This document shows positions 50,675 to 59,608 of a stretch of 64,000 nucleotides of DNA, one piece after another. Position numbers and translations under genes: made by a program. Every line of letters starts with the position of its first letter. The first letter of the stretch is position 1. Location: the NCBI GenBank assembly GCA_946965045.2, contig OX337238.1, positions 372,001 to 436,000 on the forward strand. The letters run 5' to 3'. Under the pieces are notes generated by a model, which saw nothing but the letters and a program-made list of their open reading frames with translations, ran no database searches and was not told where the DNA came from. The stretch is from Epithemia pelagica (Eukaryota; Bacillariophyta; Bacillariophyceae; Surirellales; Surirellaceae).

Positions 50675-51736
50675 ATGATGGCGGAGCCGTGTAGTATCTA
50701 CTCGAGTTTGCTGTCGGCTGGCAACAATGGGGACGAACACCGAAAAGAATACAATACCATGATGAGCGCTGCCATCTTTCAAAGTCCACCAACAACTGCC
50801 ATGACCAAGCCAACAACAACAACAACAACGAATGATGAGCATGTCCGTACTAATATCCCAAAACAAAGTCGAGATACCACAACATCTACCGACCAAGAAC
50901 CTCCCAGTCTTTCCATCAACACGACAACCACAAGCACAACACGGGGGTTGTTTTCTCCCGCGCAAATTGACTATCTCTTTCAACAACATGAAGCCTTAAT
51001 TCTGGCCGCCACGGCAAAACTGTCTCCCTTGGCAACAACAACAACAGCCATTGGAAGCAATAGCTTTGGTGGCTTTTCCGAAGAATCCAGTCTCTGCCGT
51101 ACCCCACCTCCACCCTTTACCAATTGCAACATGACCTTTGCGTCGGCCAAACGATTGGCCCTGGAAGAAACGCGTCCCAAAACACCAACACCACCAACGA
51201 CTCTGGTCGTACACGGACACCATGATCCAGATGCTGCAATACAATCACCCATGATTACCCTGGAAGCCGTGACATGGAAAACAGGAGGAATACCCAGTAC
51301 CGACACATGGAAGACCGAAAATAGCAAGGATACACTCGATGATTCGACCGACCTGTCCGAACAGGAAAAGGATCCTCCTTCATCTCCATCGCCTCATCCG
51401 GCAGCCGTGTGTCTGAGTGCTGGAAGATTTCTCCTGGCCGCAGGAAGCAGCGCAACCACTACCACCACCACACTTACCAGCCGCAGTTGGAAACGATCGG
51501 GCGTGTCCCTCTTGATTTGTGCAACGCTCCTCGTCAATGTGGGATTTCTCTTGTTGCTGCACATGGGTGTCTTGCACGTGGAATTCCATGTCTCGTCATC
51601 CGCATCATCATCCACCACGACTACTCATCGTAGTTCGGTGCTTTCCATCCTCGAGGATCTCATGACATTGACACTCAAGTGTGCCATTTTTGCCAATGTC
51701 GTGGTGGCCAGTCTCATGTGCCTGGGCATTCTCTAA
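50675..51736 (+). CDS. Membrane protein of unknown function, intact member of a local duplicate pair
   Basis: ATG 50675 (ACCATGATGG) gives 353 residues. The N-terminal 100 residues are Thr/Gln-rich. Next comes SPAQIDYLFQQHEALILAAT, a conserved-looking helix, and CNMTFASAKRLALEETRP. Two hydrophobic segments near the C-terminus (SLLICATLLVNVGFLLLLHM and KCAIFANVVVASLMCLGIL) suggest a hairpin or tail anchor. No family is recognised. The degenerate copy at 38778-39365 preserves the SAKRLALEETRP and membrane segments best. Confidence 0.7.
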   Translation: MMAEPCSIYSSLLSAGNNGDEHRKEYNTMMSAAIFQSPPTTAMTKPTTTTTTNDEHVRTNIPKQSRDTTTSTDQEPPSLSINTTTTSTTRGLFSPAQIDYLFQQHEALILAATAKLSPLATTTTAIGSNSFGGFSEESSLCRTPPPPFTNCNMTFASAKRLALEETRPKTPTPPTTLVVHGHHDPDAAIQSPMITLEAVTWKTGGIPSTDTWKTENSKDTLDDSTDLSEQEKDPPSSPSPHPAAVCLSAGRFLLAAGSSATTTTTTLTSRSWKRSGVSLLICATLLVNVGFLLLLHMGVLHVEFHVSSSASSSTTTTHRSSVLSILEDLMTLTLKCAIFANVVVASLMCLGIL

Positions 51737-51811
51737 CCGAACCACAACAAGAATATATTATATCAGGCCATCAAAGAAGAACCATGCGCCCACCCACACT
51801 ACCTACCTACC

Positions 51812-51858
51812 GCAAACCAAACCAAACCAAACCAAACCAAACCAAACCAAACCAAAGC
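51812..51858 (+). repeat. (CCAAA)n minisatellite
   Basis: About nine tandem CCAAA units lie shortly before the Copia-3 target site. Confidence 0.92.
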
Positions 51859-51899
51859 ACACCGGGTCGTCGTCGTCCACCCGAGACTACCCAAGAACC

Positions 51900-52168
51900 T
51901 ATCAGCGTTCATGCGCCTCTTCCATTCACTCCCACACATGCAACAAAAATATCGACCTCGCACTACACCCAACTTAGCTCCTAGTCATAATTTGAGAAGT
52001 AACAAAACTTGCACTACAGTTTACATTCGTCCCTAGCAGAATCTTACGAACTGCAAACCGGAACTTTTCCGAATGACCATGGGAACCTCCCTCAACGGAA
52101 CGGCCGCCTCATTCGGACATTCTACGAACAACTTGTCGGGTGGAACAGAAAACTCCTTCACAATGAGA
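51900..52168 (+). repeat. Copia-3 5' LTR (269 bp)
   Basis: Starts TATCAGCG and ends CAATGAGA. Two ATGs near 52073 lie inside it and are in frame with gag, but the frame between them and 52517 is not Gag-like. Confidence 0.95.
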
Positions 52169-52186
52169 GGTTATGAGCCCAAGCGG
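52169..52186 (+). other. Copia-3 primer binding site
   Basis: GGTTATGAGCCCAAGCGG starts right after the LTR and is complementary to a GGGCTCATAACC anticodon arm (CAT anticodon) of initiator tRNA-Met. This is the known half-tRNA priming mode of copia and Ty5. Confidence 0.75.
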
Positions 52187-52516
52187 TTCCACTGGGTTGT
52201 AACAGTATTCACCTTACTGATGACCGTTTACTTACCGACAAGAATTGTTTTACTTAACGATTCATTCGTGGTACGACAAATTTCATTTGTGCCCCCTACA
52301 CGAATCCGAACCCTGACGCGACCGACATTCGGCAACTGGGAGTCAACATTGCAGTTGGAGACTTGGTCCACCAACCAGAACACTCCGTTACTGGGCCCAA
52401 CACAACTTGGAGCACGGGAACTAACACTCACTTTTTGGTCCAAACCAAAACAGACTCCAACTTACCGCTTACCTTTGCTGTTGAGTTCCTTGCCTTTGCC
52501 TACTATCTTTGAGACC

Positions 52517-53926
52517 ATGAAGATCCCTACTCCTGTTTCAACGCCCAAGAAGACCTCTGGAGTCGGTTCCCTTTCAGCCGATACTCAGATGAATGGTATC
52601 ACTTTGACTGCCGCCAAGAGTCGTACTTTTGAACTCGGAGCTTTCGCCGACACGGTCTCTCCCGCCTATCGCAGTTCCTTATCCGGGAAGACGCTGTTTG
52701 ACTTTCGTAATGAAGCCGTTGTTGGACTTACTCCTCCCTTCAGTTTCACCTGGGCCGTTGTCAGTACGACCGATGACAAGTCCTTCTTTGACGACAACAA
52801 CAAGATTATGATGCAACTTTATACACTCAAGACACGTCTTACGACGTACTGCATGCATTCGGTGTTTGATATCCTTCCTGTTGATGAAGAAACCGGCATT
52901 TTAGACTCGTCAGGTGCTACTTTGAGCTTACTCGACCATGCTTGTTCGCTCTCCGAGGCTCAAGTCCGCTTGAGCAACCAGATCTATGCCGAACGCACCA
53001 CCGATAGTCTGCACCCGCAGAATCTGTCTTGGACTCAGGACTTGTTGCTTGCCTCCTGTGATGGGACTCTTCGCGCCGATCTTGAAAATCGCTTGGTCAC
53101 GATCCCTGACAACGAGCAGGGTGGGCCCTTGGTTCTTCATATGATCCTCACGCAACTCATGACGACTACTACCGACGCCGCTCGTGGTATCGTCCGCCGA
53201 TTGGAGAAACACAGCGTCACTGCCTATCCTGGTGAAAACATAAATCAGTTTTGCTCTACGTTTAACAATGTGGTTCTACGTTTGAACTTGAGTGGACATG
53301 TCCCGGCTGACATTTGCAGTATCTTCGTCGAACGACTTCTCACTTGCACGGTTCCAAAGTTTCTCAGCATGATGGACTATTTGGAGAATCATGACGACCC
53401 CATCCTTCAAGACTTTTTCGGATTACGCGAACGTGTCGTGGCAAAATACCATTCTCTTTTGTTGTCCGAGAAATGGCTTCCGACCGTCAAGACCGACACC
53501 TCCGCTTTTCCTGCTCTCACTGAGACCAAGAAAGCTGCTCCGGTTGGAACCCCCAAGTCGAACAATGGTCGTCGTCCACCTTTACCGATCGACACTACTC
53601 CTCCTGGTCCTGGTGAGGCCAACTCCAAGCCTCATCCGACGAATCCCAAGCGCAAATTGTGGTGGTGTGCCTTGTGTCCGAATGGTACTCCAAACGGCAT
53701 CGGCCGTTGGGGTAACCACAGCACAGACCGTCATGACCCCACCAAGGTGAATTCCAGCCGCTCTCCTGCAGCCACACCCTCTGACACGGCTGCCATTGCG
53801 AACACTACGGATTCTCCTCCAGCCGCCGACACCCCTTTGACTGACAGTGCCACTGCTACACCGACTGCTGCACCACCCCAGACTTACGCCAATGTTGCCC
53901 TTACCTCCTTGCGGGATTTTCGCTAG
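52517..53926 (+). CDS. Copia-3 Gag
   Basis: ATG 52517 (GACCATGA) gives 469 residues. The N-terminal 330 residues are a copia-type Gag (TFELGAFADTVSPAYRSSLS, LVLHMILTQLMTTTTDAARG). A CX2CX13HX4H zinc-finger-like motif (WWCALC ... NHSTDRH) follows at about residues 380-408, then a P/T-rich tail. It stops at UAG 53924-53926. The pol frame overlaps for about 80 nt upstream of this stop. Confidence 0.88.
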   Translation: MKIPTPVSTPKKTSGVGSLSADTQMNGITLTAAKSRTFELGAFADTVSPAYRSSLSGKTLFDFRNEAVVGLTPPFSFTWAVVSTTDDKSFFDDNNKIMMQLYTLKTRLTTYCMHSVFDILPVDEETGILDSSGATLSLLDHACSLSEAQVRLSNQIYAERTTDSLHPQNLSWTQDLLLASCDGTLRADLENRLVTIPDNEQGGPLVLHMILTQLMTTTTDAARGIVRRLEKHSVTAYPGENINQFCSTFNNVVLRLNLSGHVPADICSIFVERLLTCTVPKFLSMMDYLENHDDPILQDFFGLRERVVAKYHSLLLSEKWLPTVKTDTSAFPALTETKKAAPVGTPKSNNGRRPPLPIDTTPPGPGEANSKPHPTNPKRKLWWCALCPNGTPNGIGRWGNHSTDRHDPTKVNSSRSPAATPSDTAAIANTTDSPPAADTPLTDSATATPTAAPPQTYANVALTSLRDFR

Positions 53927-53931
53927 GGCGG

Positions 53932-56900
53932 GTGTTTCTCCAGCACTCCAATGCCCTCTATCCTCCTTGGTTGGACACCATTCTTTGTTGGCTATGCCTC
54001 TGTGGTTGGTTTTGTTTGATCTCGACGGTTGATTGTTTTGTGTTGACTTTGGTTGGTTGTTTGTATCGGTTTACGTCGTCCAGTCGAGCTCACCTTCGTC
54101 ACCTCAATCGATTGCTTCCCAAACCTCCGTTCCATTTTCCTCCTAGTGGTTTCGATAGTCGCCTTTGCTTATCCGATCACGTGATTTGTTTGACTCCACT
54201 TTCGGTCCTTTACCTTGCCTTTCATCTCCTCATGTTCACGTCGTCAACTTACCCTTTGGGAGTCATGAGTTTCACTCCTCCACGGGTCAGGGGCGAGCAT
54301 GGTACGAGAACACGAAGACGCACATGGTCCAAGTCAAGATCTGCCACGAATTGGAACCATTGGCCCACGATACGTGCTTTACGTTTGCACAATCACACGG
54401 TTGATTGTTACGACAAGCTCAAGTTGTTACCTTTGTCAAGAGATCCCAAGATCTATACCCTTGGTCCAGATTTTAGCAACCTTTTACGTGCGAATTGTGA
54501 GACACCCCGTTTCACATACCGTTATGCCATGCATCATATTGATCCGACCATGATCGTATCTCAAGTCGCTCACACTGACGACGCTCCAAGTGATCCAGTG
54601 GTACCCATCATCCTTGACACTGGCGCCTCCAACGGCTTAACCATGCGTGAGGATGATTTTGTTGAGCTGGTATACGGTAATTACGGATCCATGTCCACTG
54701 CCGCAAGTGACAACCGCTTTCCTATCATCGGTACCGGTATTGTTGGATATGACGCCATTCACGAAGACGGCACTGTACGACGATGGGTCTATCCAGCCAA
54801 CCTCTGTAAGGCAGCTGGTACAAGACTTTGCTCTCCACAGATTAACGCTGCTTACCTCCGTCAAGATCAACGTTTCCCAACTTTCGTCAGCAACCAATCA
54901 TTCGCAAGCATTATGATTGACAAGGAATCCGAACGGCGTATTACTGTACCCATCGACTATTCCAGTAATCTTCCCATCGTTCGAGTGAAGCACATCAAGA
55001 ATCACACTCAAGCAACGGCCCAGCACCGACCGGTTGATTGTCGTTGCGGATTTAATCAGTGGTGTCGATGTCACTTGGAAACTGCATCTGTGACCAATAA
55101 TCAGCTCACATTGCATCAGTTCTTGACCGAACATGACGAAAATCCCTTGGACGAGATGAATCGGAACTTGAGCCGACCACAGAAACAATTGTTGTTGGAT
55201 CATCAACGCTTGGGACATATTCACATGCGTCGTCTCCAGAGGCTCTATCGTGACAACTCGAACTCTGACCCAAGCGATGGCACATCATCATGTCTACCTT
55301 GCACATTCAAGAGCAGTGGTAGTTGTGATGCACCACAATGCCTGGCATGTTTGTACGCCAAAGCTCGACGTCGGCCAACCCAGTCCAAGGCTAATGTACC
55401 ACACTCCCAAGCAGGCCATTTGACTCCAACAGACCGAAAACTCTCTCCCGGTGAATTGGTTTCAATGGATCACTTCGAGTCCACCGTTCGAGGCCGCCTT
55501 TGGCACACACGAGGCCGCGAAAGACCAGAGCATCGCTTTGTGGGTGGTACCATTTTCTTTGACCACGGTTCAAAAGCCATTTTCTGCTATCCACAAGTCT
55601 CCCTTGGTAGCAGCGACACCATTAATTCCAAGAACCAATTCGAAGTCTCCCTCCATCAGGCTGGCCGACAGGTTACTCGATACCATTCTGATAACGGTGT
55701 CTTTACCTCAGACGCTTTTCAGGAATCTCTCAAGACCAATCGGAACACTTTTCCTTCTCCCTTGAGCACACTCTCTGGTGTCGGAGCTCATCACGCCAAT
55801 GCAGGTGCTGAACGGGCGATTCAAACAGTTACATACATGGCCCGAGCCATGATGATCCATTGTCACATTCGATGGCCGTCAGCATTTTCACCGTCTTTAT
55901 GGCCCATGGCCCTTGAATACGCCACCTGGATCTACAATCACGTCCCTCAAGAAGACAACGACATGTGTCCAATGGAAGTGTTCTCTGGCACCAAGATCGA
56001 TTGTACTCTGCTGCGTCGAGTTCGTGTGTGGGGTTGTCCCAGTTACGTGTTGGATCCAAAACTGCAGGACGGTAAGAAACTTCCCAAGTGGGCACGGCGG
56101 TCTCGTCGTGGTCAGTTCTTGGGTTTCTCTCCCCAACATTCTAGTCTAGTGGGCATGATTCGGAATTTGGACACCGGCCACATTTCCCCCCAGTTTCATG
56201 TGGTGTACGACGAATTATTTATGTCTGTCAATAGCACGTGGTCATTCCCCCAAGACAACAGTTTACCCGACTTCTTTACCCGCGATCATTATCTCGACGA
56301 CCACGATCCGACACGTGATGGACCGTTACCCGACTTGGATTCAGTCTGGTCCCTTCCCAAGGTATCCTTCGACGACACTTCATCCCTTCCAGTTCCGAAT
56401 GTCCCCGAGGGCGAGCGAGCAGAGCAACCGTCACACGACCAGCCTACTACACCAAGCACACCATTATATCTTGGTCGTAACCATCGCCGGACGACTCTTG
56501 AATCTCATCCTAACGTGACACCCATCCAATTGGACGATATCACTCCCCTGCCACCTCTTGCCGAGACTGACGAGACTGACTCTTTCGATTCCACTTCCGA
56601 CGACATGCCTACCACACCTCGATCCAAACCGGGCGAGTCGTCACCCAGCTCAAAATCGGGCGAGTTGTCACCTCGTTCAAAAACGGGCGAGTCGTCACCT
56701 CGTTCAAAAACGGGCGAGTCGTCACCAAGTCCAGCCTCTGATGCGACGCACGAACCCACTACAGGCCGACCTCACCGTCAACGTCGCGCTCCAGTACGAT
56801 TTCCAGACAATGTGGATTCCCATCAAGACAGCTCTTGGGCCCACACAAGTGTCACAGAGCAACGTTTCTCCATGACGGCTATCAACGACGATCCAACAGC

Positions 56901-58668
56901 TTTTGGACACTATGCCAACTCCATCAAGTGGGATTTTCCTAACGGACTAGACCCAGACAAGCTCACATCTACCTTCGATTCACGGCTCTTGGCTCAAATC
57001 CAGTCGCCATTAGGCATCATCGACGATTGGCATCCACTCTACTTCAGTGCCAAAGCCATTAACGAAGACGCGCCATCCTACTTCGACATCCGTTTGTTGT
57101 CTCAGGAAGAACAGGACAAGTGGATTGCGGCTATGGACAAGGAGTTAAACGAGCTCGAGAACAAGAAAACATTCAAACTTGTCCCTCGTATCCAAGCGAA
57201 AGGAAAGGAGATCGTAGACGTTATGTGGACCTTTGTACGGAAACGGAAACCAGATGGGACCATCTCACGGTATAAGGCAAGGTTGGTCGTCCGTGGAGAT
57301 CAGCAGAAAGCATCTTTTAGCCGAGACGATACCTTCGCACCAGTGATTGATTGGCCAACCGTCCGTCTTCTTCTCAACTTGTCCATCCAACACAATCTAC
57401 ACACGGTCTCAATCGATTTCAAGAACGCCTTTGTCCAATCGGATCTACCCGAACCGATCTATGTCAATCTGCCACAAGGGTATGGGGCAGGCCAGAGCGA
57501 CAAAGTCCTAAAAGTGACCAAGAGTCTTTACGGCGATTGTCGGGCACCACGACTATGGTACGATTACCTACGCAACAAACTGGAACAAATTGGACTCAAG
57601 CCTGACGGTTCCGACCCATGTCTCTTCATTGGAATGGGCTGTGTGATGATCACGTACGTTGACGACGCAGTGATTTGTGGACACGACGAAGCAAGCGTCA
57701 ATCGAATCCTCGAGGGACTGACACAGATGAAGATGGACTACAAACATCTCGGAGATCTTCCAACGTACCTCGGAGTTGAAATCAAGCATCATGAGAATGG
57801 CACCGTCGAGCTACGACAACCGCACTTGACTCGTAGCATCATCAGCGCATTGGGACTCGAAAAATCCAATCCCAAGGCTACACCTGCCACGAAAACAATT
57901 GGAAAAGACCTGGACGGAACACCACTCAACGCCGACTACAATTACCGATCCGTGGTGGGCATGCTCCTCTACCTCGGGAATAACACGCGACCCGACTGCG
58001 CATTCGCCATCAACCAAACGGCACGATTCAGCAACAACCCCACAGCACTACATGGAGAGGCACTAAAACGAATCGGTCGCTACCTCATGGGAACCGCAGA
58101 GAGGGGCCTAATCCTAAAACCATCCAAGGATCTGAGTCTGCATTGTTATGTGGACGCCGATTTCGCTGGCCTGTGGAGTAACGAGAACCCCGATGATCCA
58201 ACTTCCGTACGGTCGCGCACCGGGTTCATCATTACCATCGGTCAATCCCCCATCACATGGAGCAGTAAACTACAAACTGAGATTGCACTCTCAACCATGG
58301 AAGCCGAGTATATTGCTGCCTCAACCAGCATGCGTACACTCCTTCCACTACGCAATCAATTGGCCAAGATTATCACTCATTTGCATCTGAATCCAGCGGG
58401 CCCAAGTTTCGTTTGCACCATCTGGGAAGACAATCAAGCCGCCTTACAACTGGCGACGAAAGATCCACCGCGAATGACACCACGTAGCAAACACATTGGA
58501 ATCAAATATCACTGGTTCCGCGCACACATCAACTCACCCAACAGCACTGATCCAAACGGCATCTTCATGAAAGCGATCGCAACGACAGATCAACTTGGCG
58601 ATGCCTTCACCAAACCATTGGACACAGGACCTTTCGAAACGGCTCGCAAAAAGATCATGGGTTGGTAG
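53932..58668 (+). CDS. Copia-3 Pol: hydrophobic leader, protease, integrase, RT, RNase H
   Basis: This is an open frame in the -1 register relative to gag, open from 53845. It begins with two hydrophobic blocks (WLDTILCWLCLCGWFCLIS and LTPLSVLYLAFHLLMF) before the protease IILDTGASNGLT near 54613. Integrase has HQRLGHIHM, CLACLYAKARRR and the triad SMDHFES, YHSDNGVFTS, AGAERAIQT. Reverse transcriptase has IDFKNAFVQS and MITYVDDAVI near 57655. RNase H has CYVDADFAGLW, MEAEYIAAS and WEDNQAAL. All core motifs are intact. No gag-independent ATG lies near the start, so synthesis probably relies on frameshifting after gag. Confidence 0.9.
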   Translation: MFLQHSNALYPPWLDTILCWLCLCGWFCLISTVDCFVLTLVGCLYRFTSSSRAHLRHLNRLLPKPPFHFPPSGFDSRLCLSDHVICLTPLSVLYLAFHLLMFTSSTYPLGVMSFTPPRVRGEHGTRTRRRTWSKSRSATNWNHWPTIRALRLHNHTVDCYDKLKLLPLSRDPKIYTLGPDFSNLLRANCETPRFTYRYAMHHIDPTMIVSQVAHTDDAPSDPVVPIILDTGASNGLTMREDDFVELVYGNYGSMSTAASDNRFPIIGTGIVGYDAIHEDGTVRRWVYPANLCKAAGTRLCSPQINAAYLRQDQRFPTFVSNQSFASIMIDKESERRITVPIDYSSNLPIVRVKHIKNHTQATAQHRPVDCRCGFNQWCRCHLETASVTNNQLTLHQFLTEHDENPLDEMNRNLSRPQKQLLLDHQRLGHIHMRRLQRLYRDNSNSDPSDGTSSCLPCTFKSSGSCDAPQCLACLYAKARRRPTQSKANVPHSQAGHLTPTDRKLSPGELVSMDHFESTVRGRLWHTRGRERPEHRFVGGTIFFDHGSKAIFCYPQVSLGSSDTINSKNQFEVSLHQAGRQVTRYHSDNGVFTSDAFQESLKTNRNTFPSPLSTLSGVGAHHANAGAERAIQTVTYMARAMMIHCHIRWPSAFSPSLWPMALEYATWIYNHVPQEDNDMCPMEVFSGTKIDCTLLRRVRVWGCPSYVLDPKLQDGKKLPKWARRSRRGQFLGFSPQHSSLVGMIRNLDTGHISPQFHVVYDELFMSVNSTWSFPQDNSLPDFFTRDHYLDDHDPTRDGPLPDLDSVWSLPKVSFDDTSSLPVPNVPEGERAEQPSHDQPTTPSTPLYLGRNHRRTTLESHPNVTPIQLDDITPLPPLAETDETDSFDSTSDDMPTTPRSKPGESSPSSKSGELSPRSKTGESSPRSKTGESSPSPASDATHEPTTGRPHRQRRAPVRFPDNVDSHQDSSWAHTSVTEQRFSMTAINDDPTAFGHYANSIKWDFPNGLDPDKLTSTFDSRLLAQIQSPLGIIDDWHPLYFSAKAINEDAPSYFDIRLLSQEEQDKWIAAMDKELNELENKKTFKLVPRIQAKGKEIVDVMWTFVRKRKPDGTISRYKARLVVRGDQQKASFSRDDTFAPVIDWPTVRLLLNLSIQHNLHTVSIDFKNAFVQSDLPEPIYVNLPQGYGAGQSDKVLKVTKSLYGDCRAPRLWYDYLRNKLEQIGLKPDGSDPCLFIGMGCVMITYVDDAVICGHDEASVNRILEGLTQMKMDYKHLGDLPTYLGVEIKHHENGTVELRQPHLTRSIISALGLEKSNPKATPATKTIGKDLDGTPLNADYNYRSVVGMLLYLGNNTRPDCAFAINQTARFSNNPTALHGEALKRIGRYLMGTAERGLILKPSKDLSLHCYVDADFAGLWSNENPDDPTSVRSRTGFIITIGQSPITWSSKLQTEIALSTMEAEYIAASTSMRTLLPLRNQLAKIITHLHLNPAGPSFVCTIWEDNQAALQLATKDPPRMTPRSKHIGIKYHWFRAHINSPNSTDPNGIFMKAIATTDQLGDAFTKPLDTGPFETARKKIMGW

Positions 58669-58686
58669 CCCTCGGTCAAGGGCGAG

Positions 58687-58955
58687 TATCAGCGTTCATG
58701 CGCCTCTTCCATTCACTCCCACACATGCAACAAAAATATCGACCTCGCACTACACCCAACTTAGCTCCTAGTCATAATTTGAGAAGTAACAAAACTTGCA
58801 CTACAGTTTACATTCGTCCCTAGCAGAATCTTACGAACTGCAAACCGGAACTTTTCCGAATGACCATGGGAACCTCCCTCAACGGAACGGCCGCCTCATT
58901 CGGACATTCTACGAACAACTTGTCGGGTGGAACAGAAAACTCCTTCACAATGAGA
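58687..58955 (+). repeat. Copia-3 3' LTR (269 bp)
   Basis: Repeat of 51900-52168, preceded by a purine-rich GGTCAAGGGCGAG tract. It is followed by the target duplication GAACC. Confidence 0.95.
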
Positions 58956-59230
58956 GAACCGGGGAATTGCAAACAAAGCCAGGGGGATTGCAAACAAAAC
59001 AGGAAGATTGCAAACAACAACAAACAGCAGCAAGGGGATCGCAAACTGCTACTTCCATACAAAAAACAAAGCATTACATTGTTATATACATCGGGGAGCC
59101 ATAATCGTAGAGAGAGAGAGAGAGAGAGAAACAGGGGATACGCTCCTCCTCGTGAGGGACATTGATTTTAGGGGGTCGCGAGTCTACAAAAAACTCATGG
59201 ATTGGAAAGTAACCTAGAGATCCACCTTTT
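58956..59230 (+). repeat. Direct repeat copy A (right half; left half ends at 51899)
   Basis: Shared with 62318-62560: CACCCGAGACTACC (left of Copia-3), then AACAGCAGCAAG, GCAAACTGCTACTTCCATAC, CATAATCGTAGAGAGAGAGA, GTGAGGGACATT and GAGATCCACC. Copy A also holds extra GATTGCAAACAA tandem units. Similarity by eye is high but interrupted by indels. Confidence 0.85.
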
Positions 59231-59310
59231 GTTTCATATATCATGGTCTTGCCTGGACCTAGCAAAGCAGAGAAATCCATGGACTTGTCCTGTGCACGCT
59301 AGAGAGCGCA

Positions 59311-59571
59311 CCGTTTCTCGTCGGTGAAGGACAAGCTCCATCCTCCTCGTCACCACCAACGACGACAAGCGCATCTCTCCCCGGGACGAGGCCCCCAACC
59401 ACCACTGCGACAAGTCCATCGGACGGGAATAACCACCACAACCAAAAGGCATTTACAGATGATGCCCTCATGAACATGTTGTTTGATGACGACGACGACA
59501 AAAACAACATTGTGACTCGCTTTTTGTTGCAACAAAACCTGAAACACCCCATGACCCGGATATATGCGTAA
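59311..59571 (+). pseudogene. Fragment of the sulfotransferase-like gene
   Basis: An open stretch encodes SSSSPPTTTSASLPGTRPPT and KAFTDDALMNMLFDDDDDKN. The 42437-44161 gene has SSSPPTTTTTILPGTTTPPT and KALNDALMNMVFENDDNNLM at the corresponding site. It then diverges and ends at TAA 59569. No start codon or catalytic part is present. Confidence 0.75.
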
Positions 59572-59608
59572 TGATGATGAAATAGGATGACGTGTCGTGT
59601 TTCGGTTT

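Larger units (their letters stand above)
51900..58955 (+). mobile_element. Copia-3: LTR retrotransposon (Ty1/copia)
   Basis: 7,056 bp, bounded by the 5-bp target duplication GAACC (51895-51899 and 58956-58960). The 269-bp LTRs at 51900-52168 and 58687-58955 show no difference by eye. Gag, protease, integrase, RT and RNase H are present; pol is in the -1 frame relative to gag. Its target was a member of the repeat seen at 62318-62560. Confidence 0.95.

Noticed and set aside
51812-51858. (CCAAA)n as a possible interstitial telomere
   Set aside because: It is not a TTAGGG-type repeat and is short; a simple microsatellite explains it.
52073-52516. N-terminal extension of Copia-3 Gag from the ATG in the LTR
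   Set aside because: The extension crosses the LTR end and primer site and is not Gag-like; ATG 52517 is the better start.
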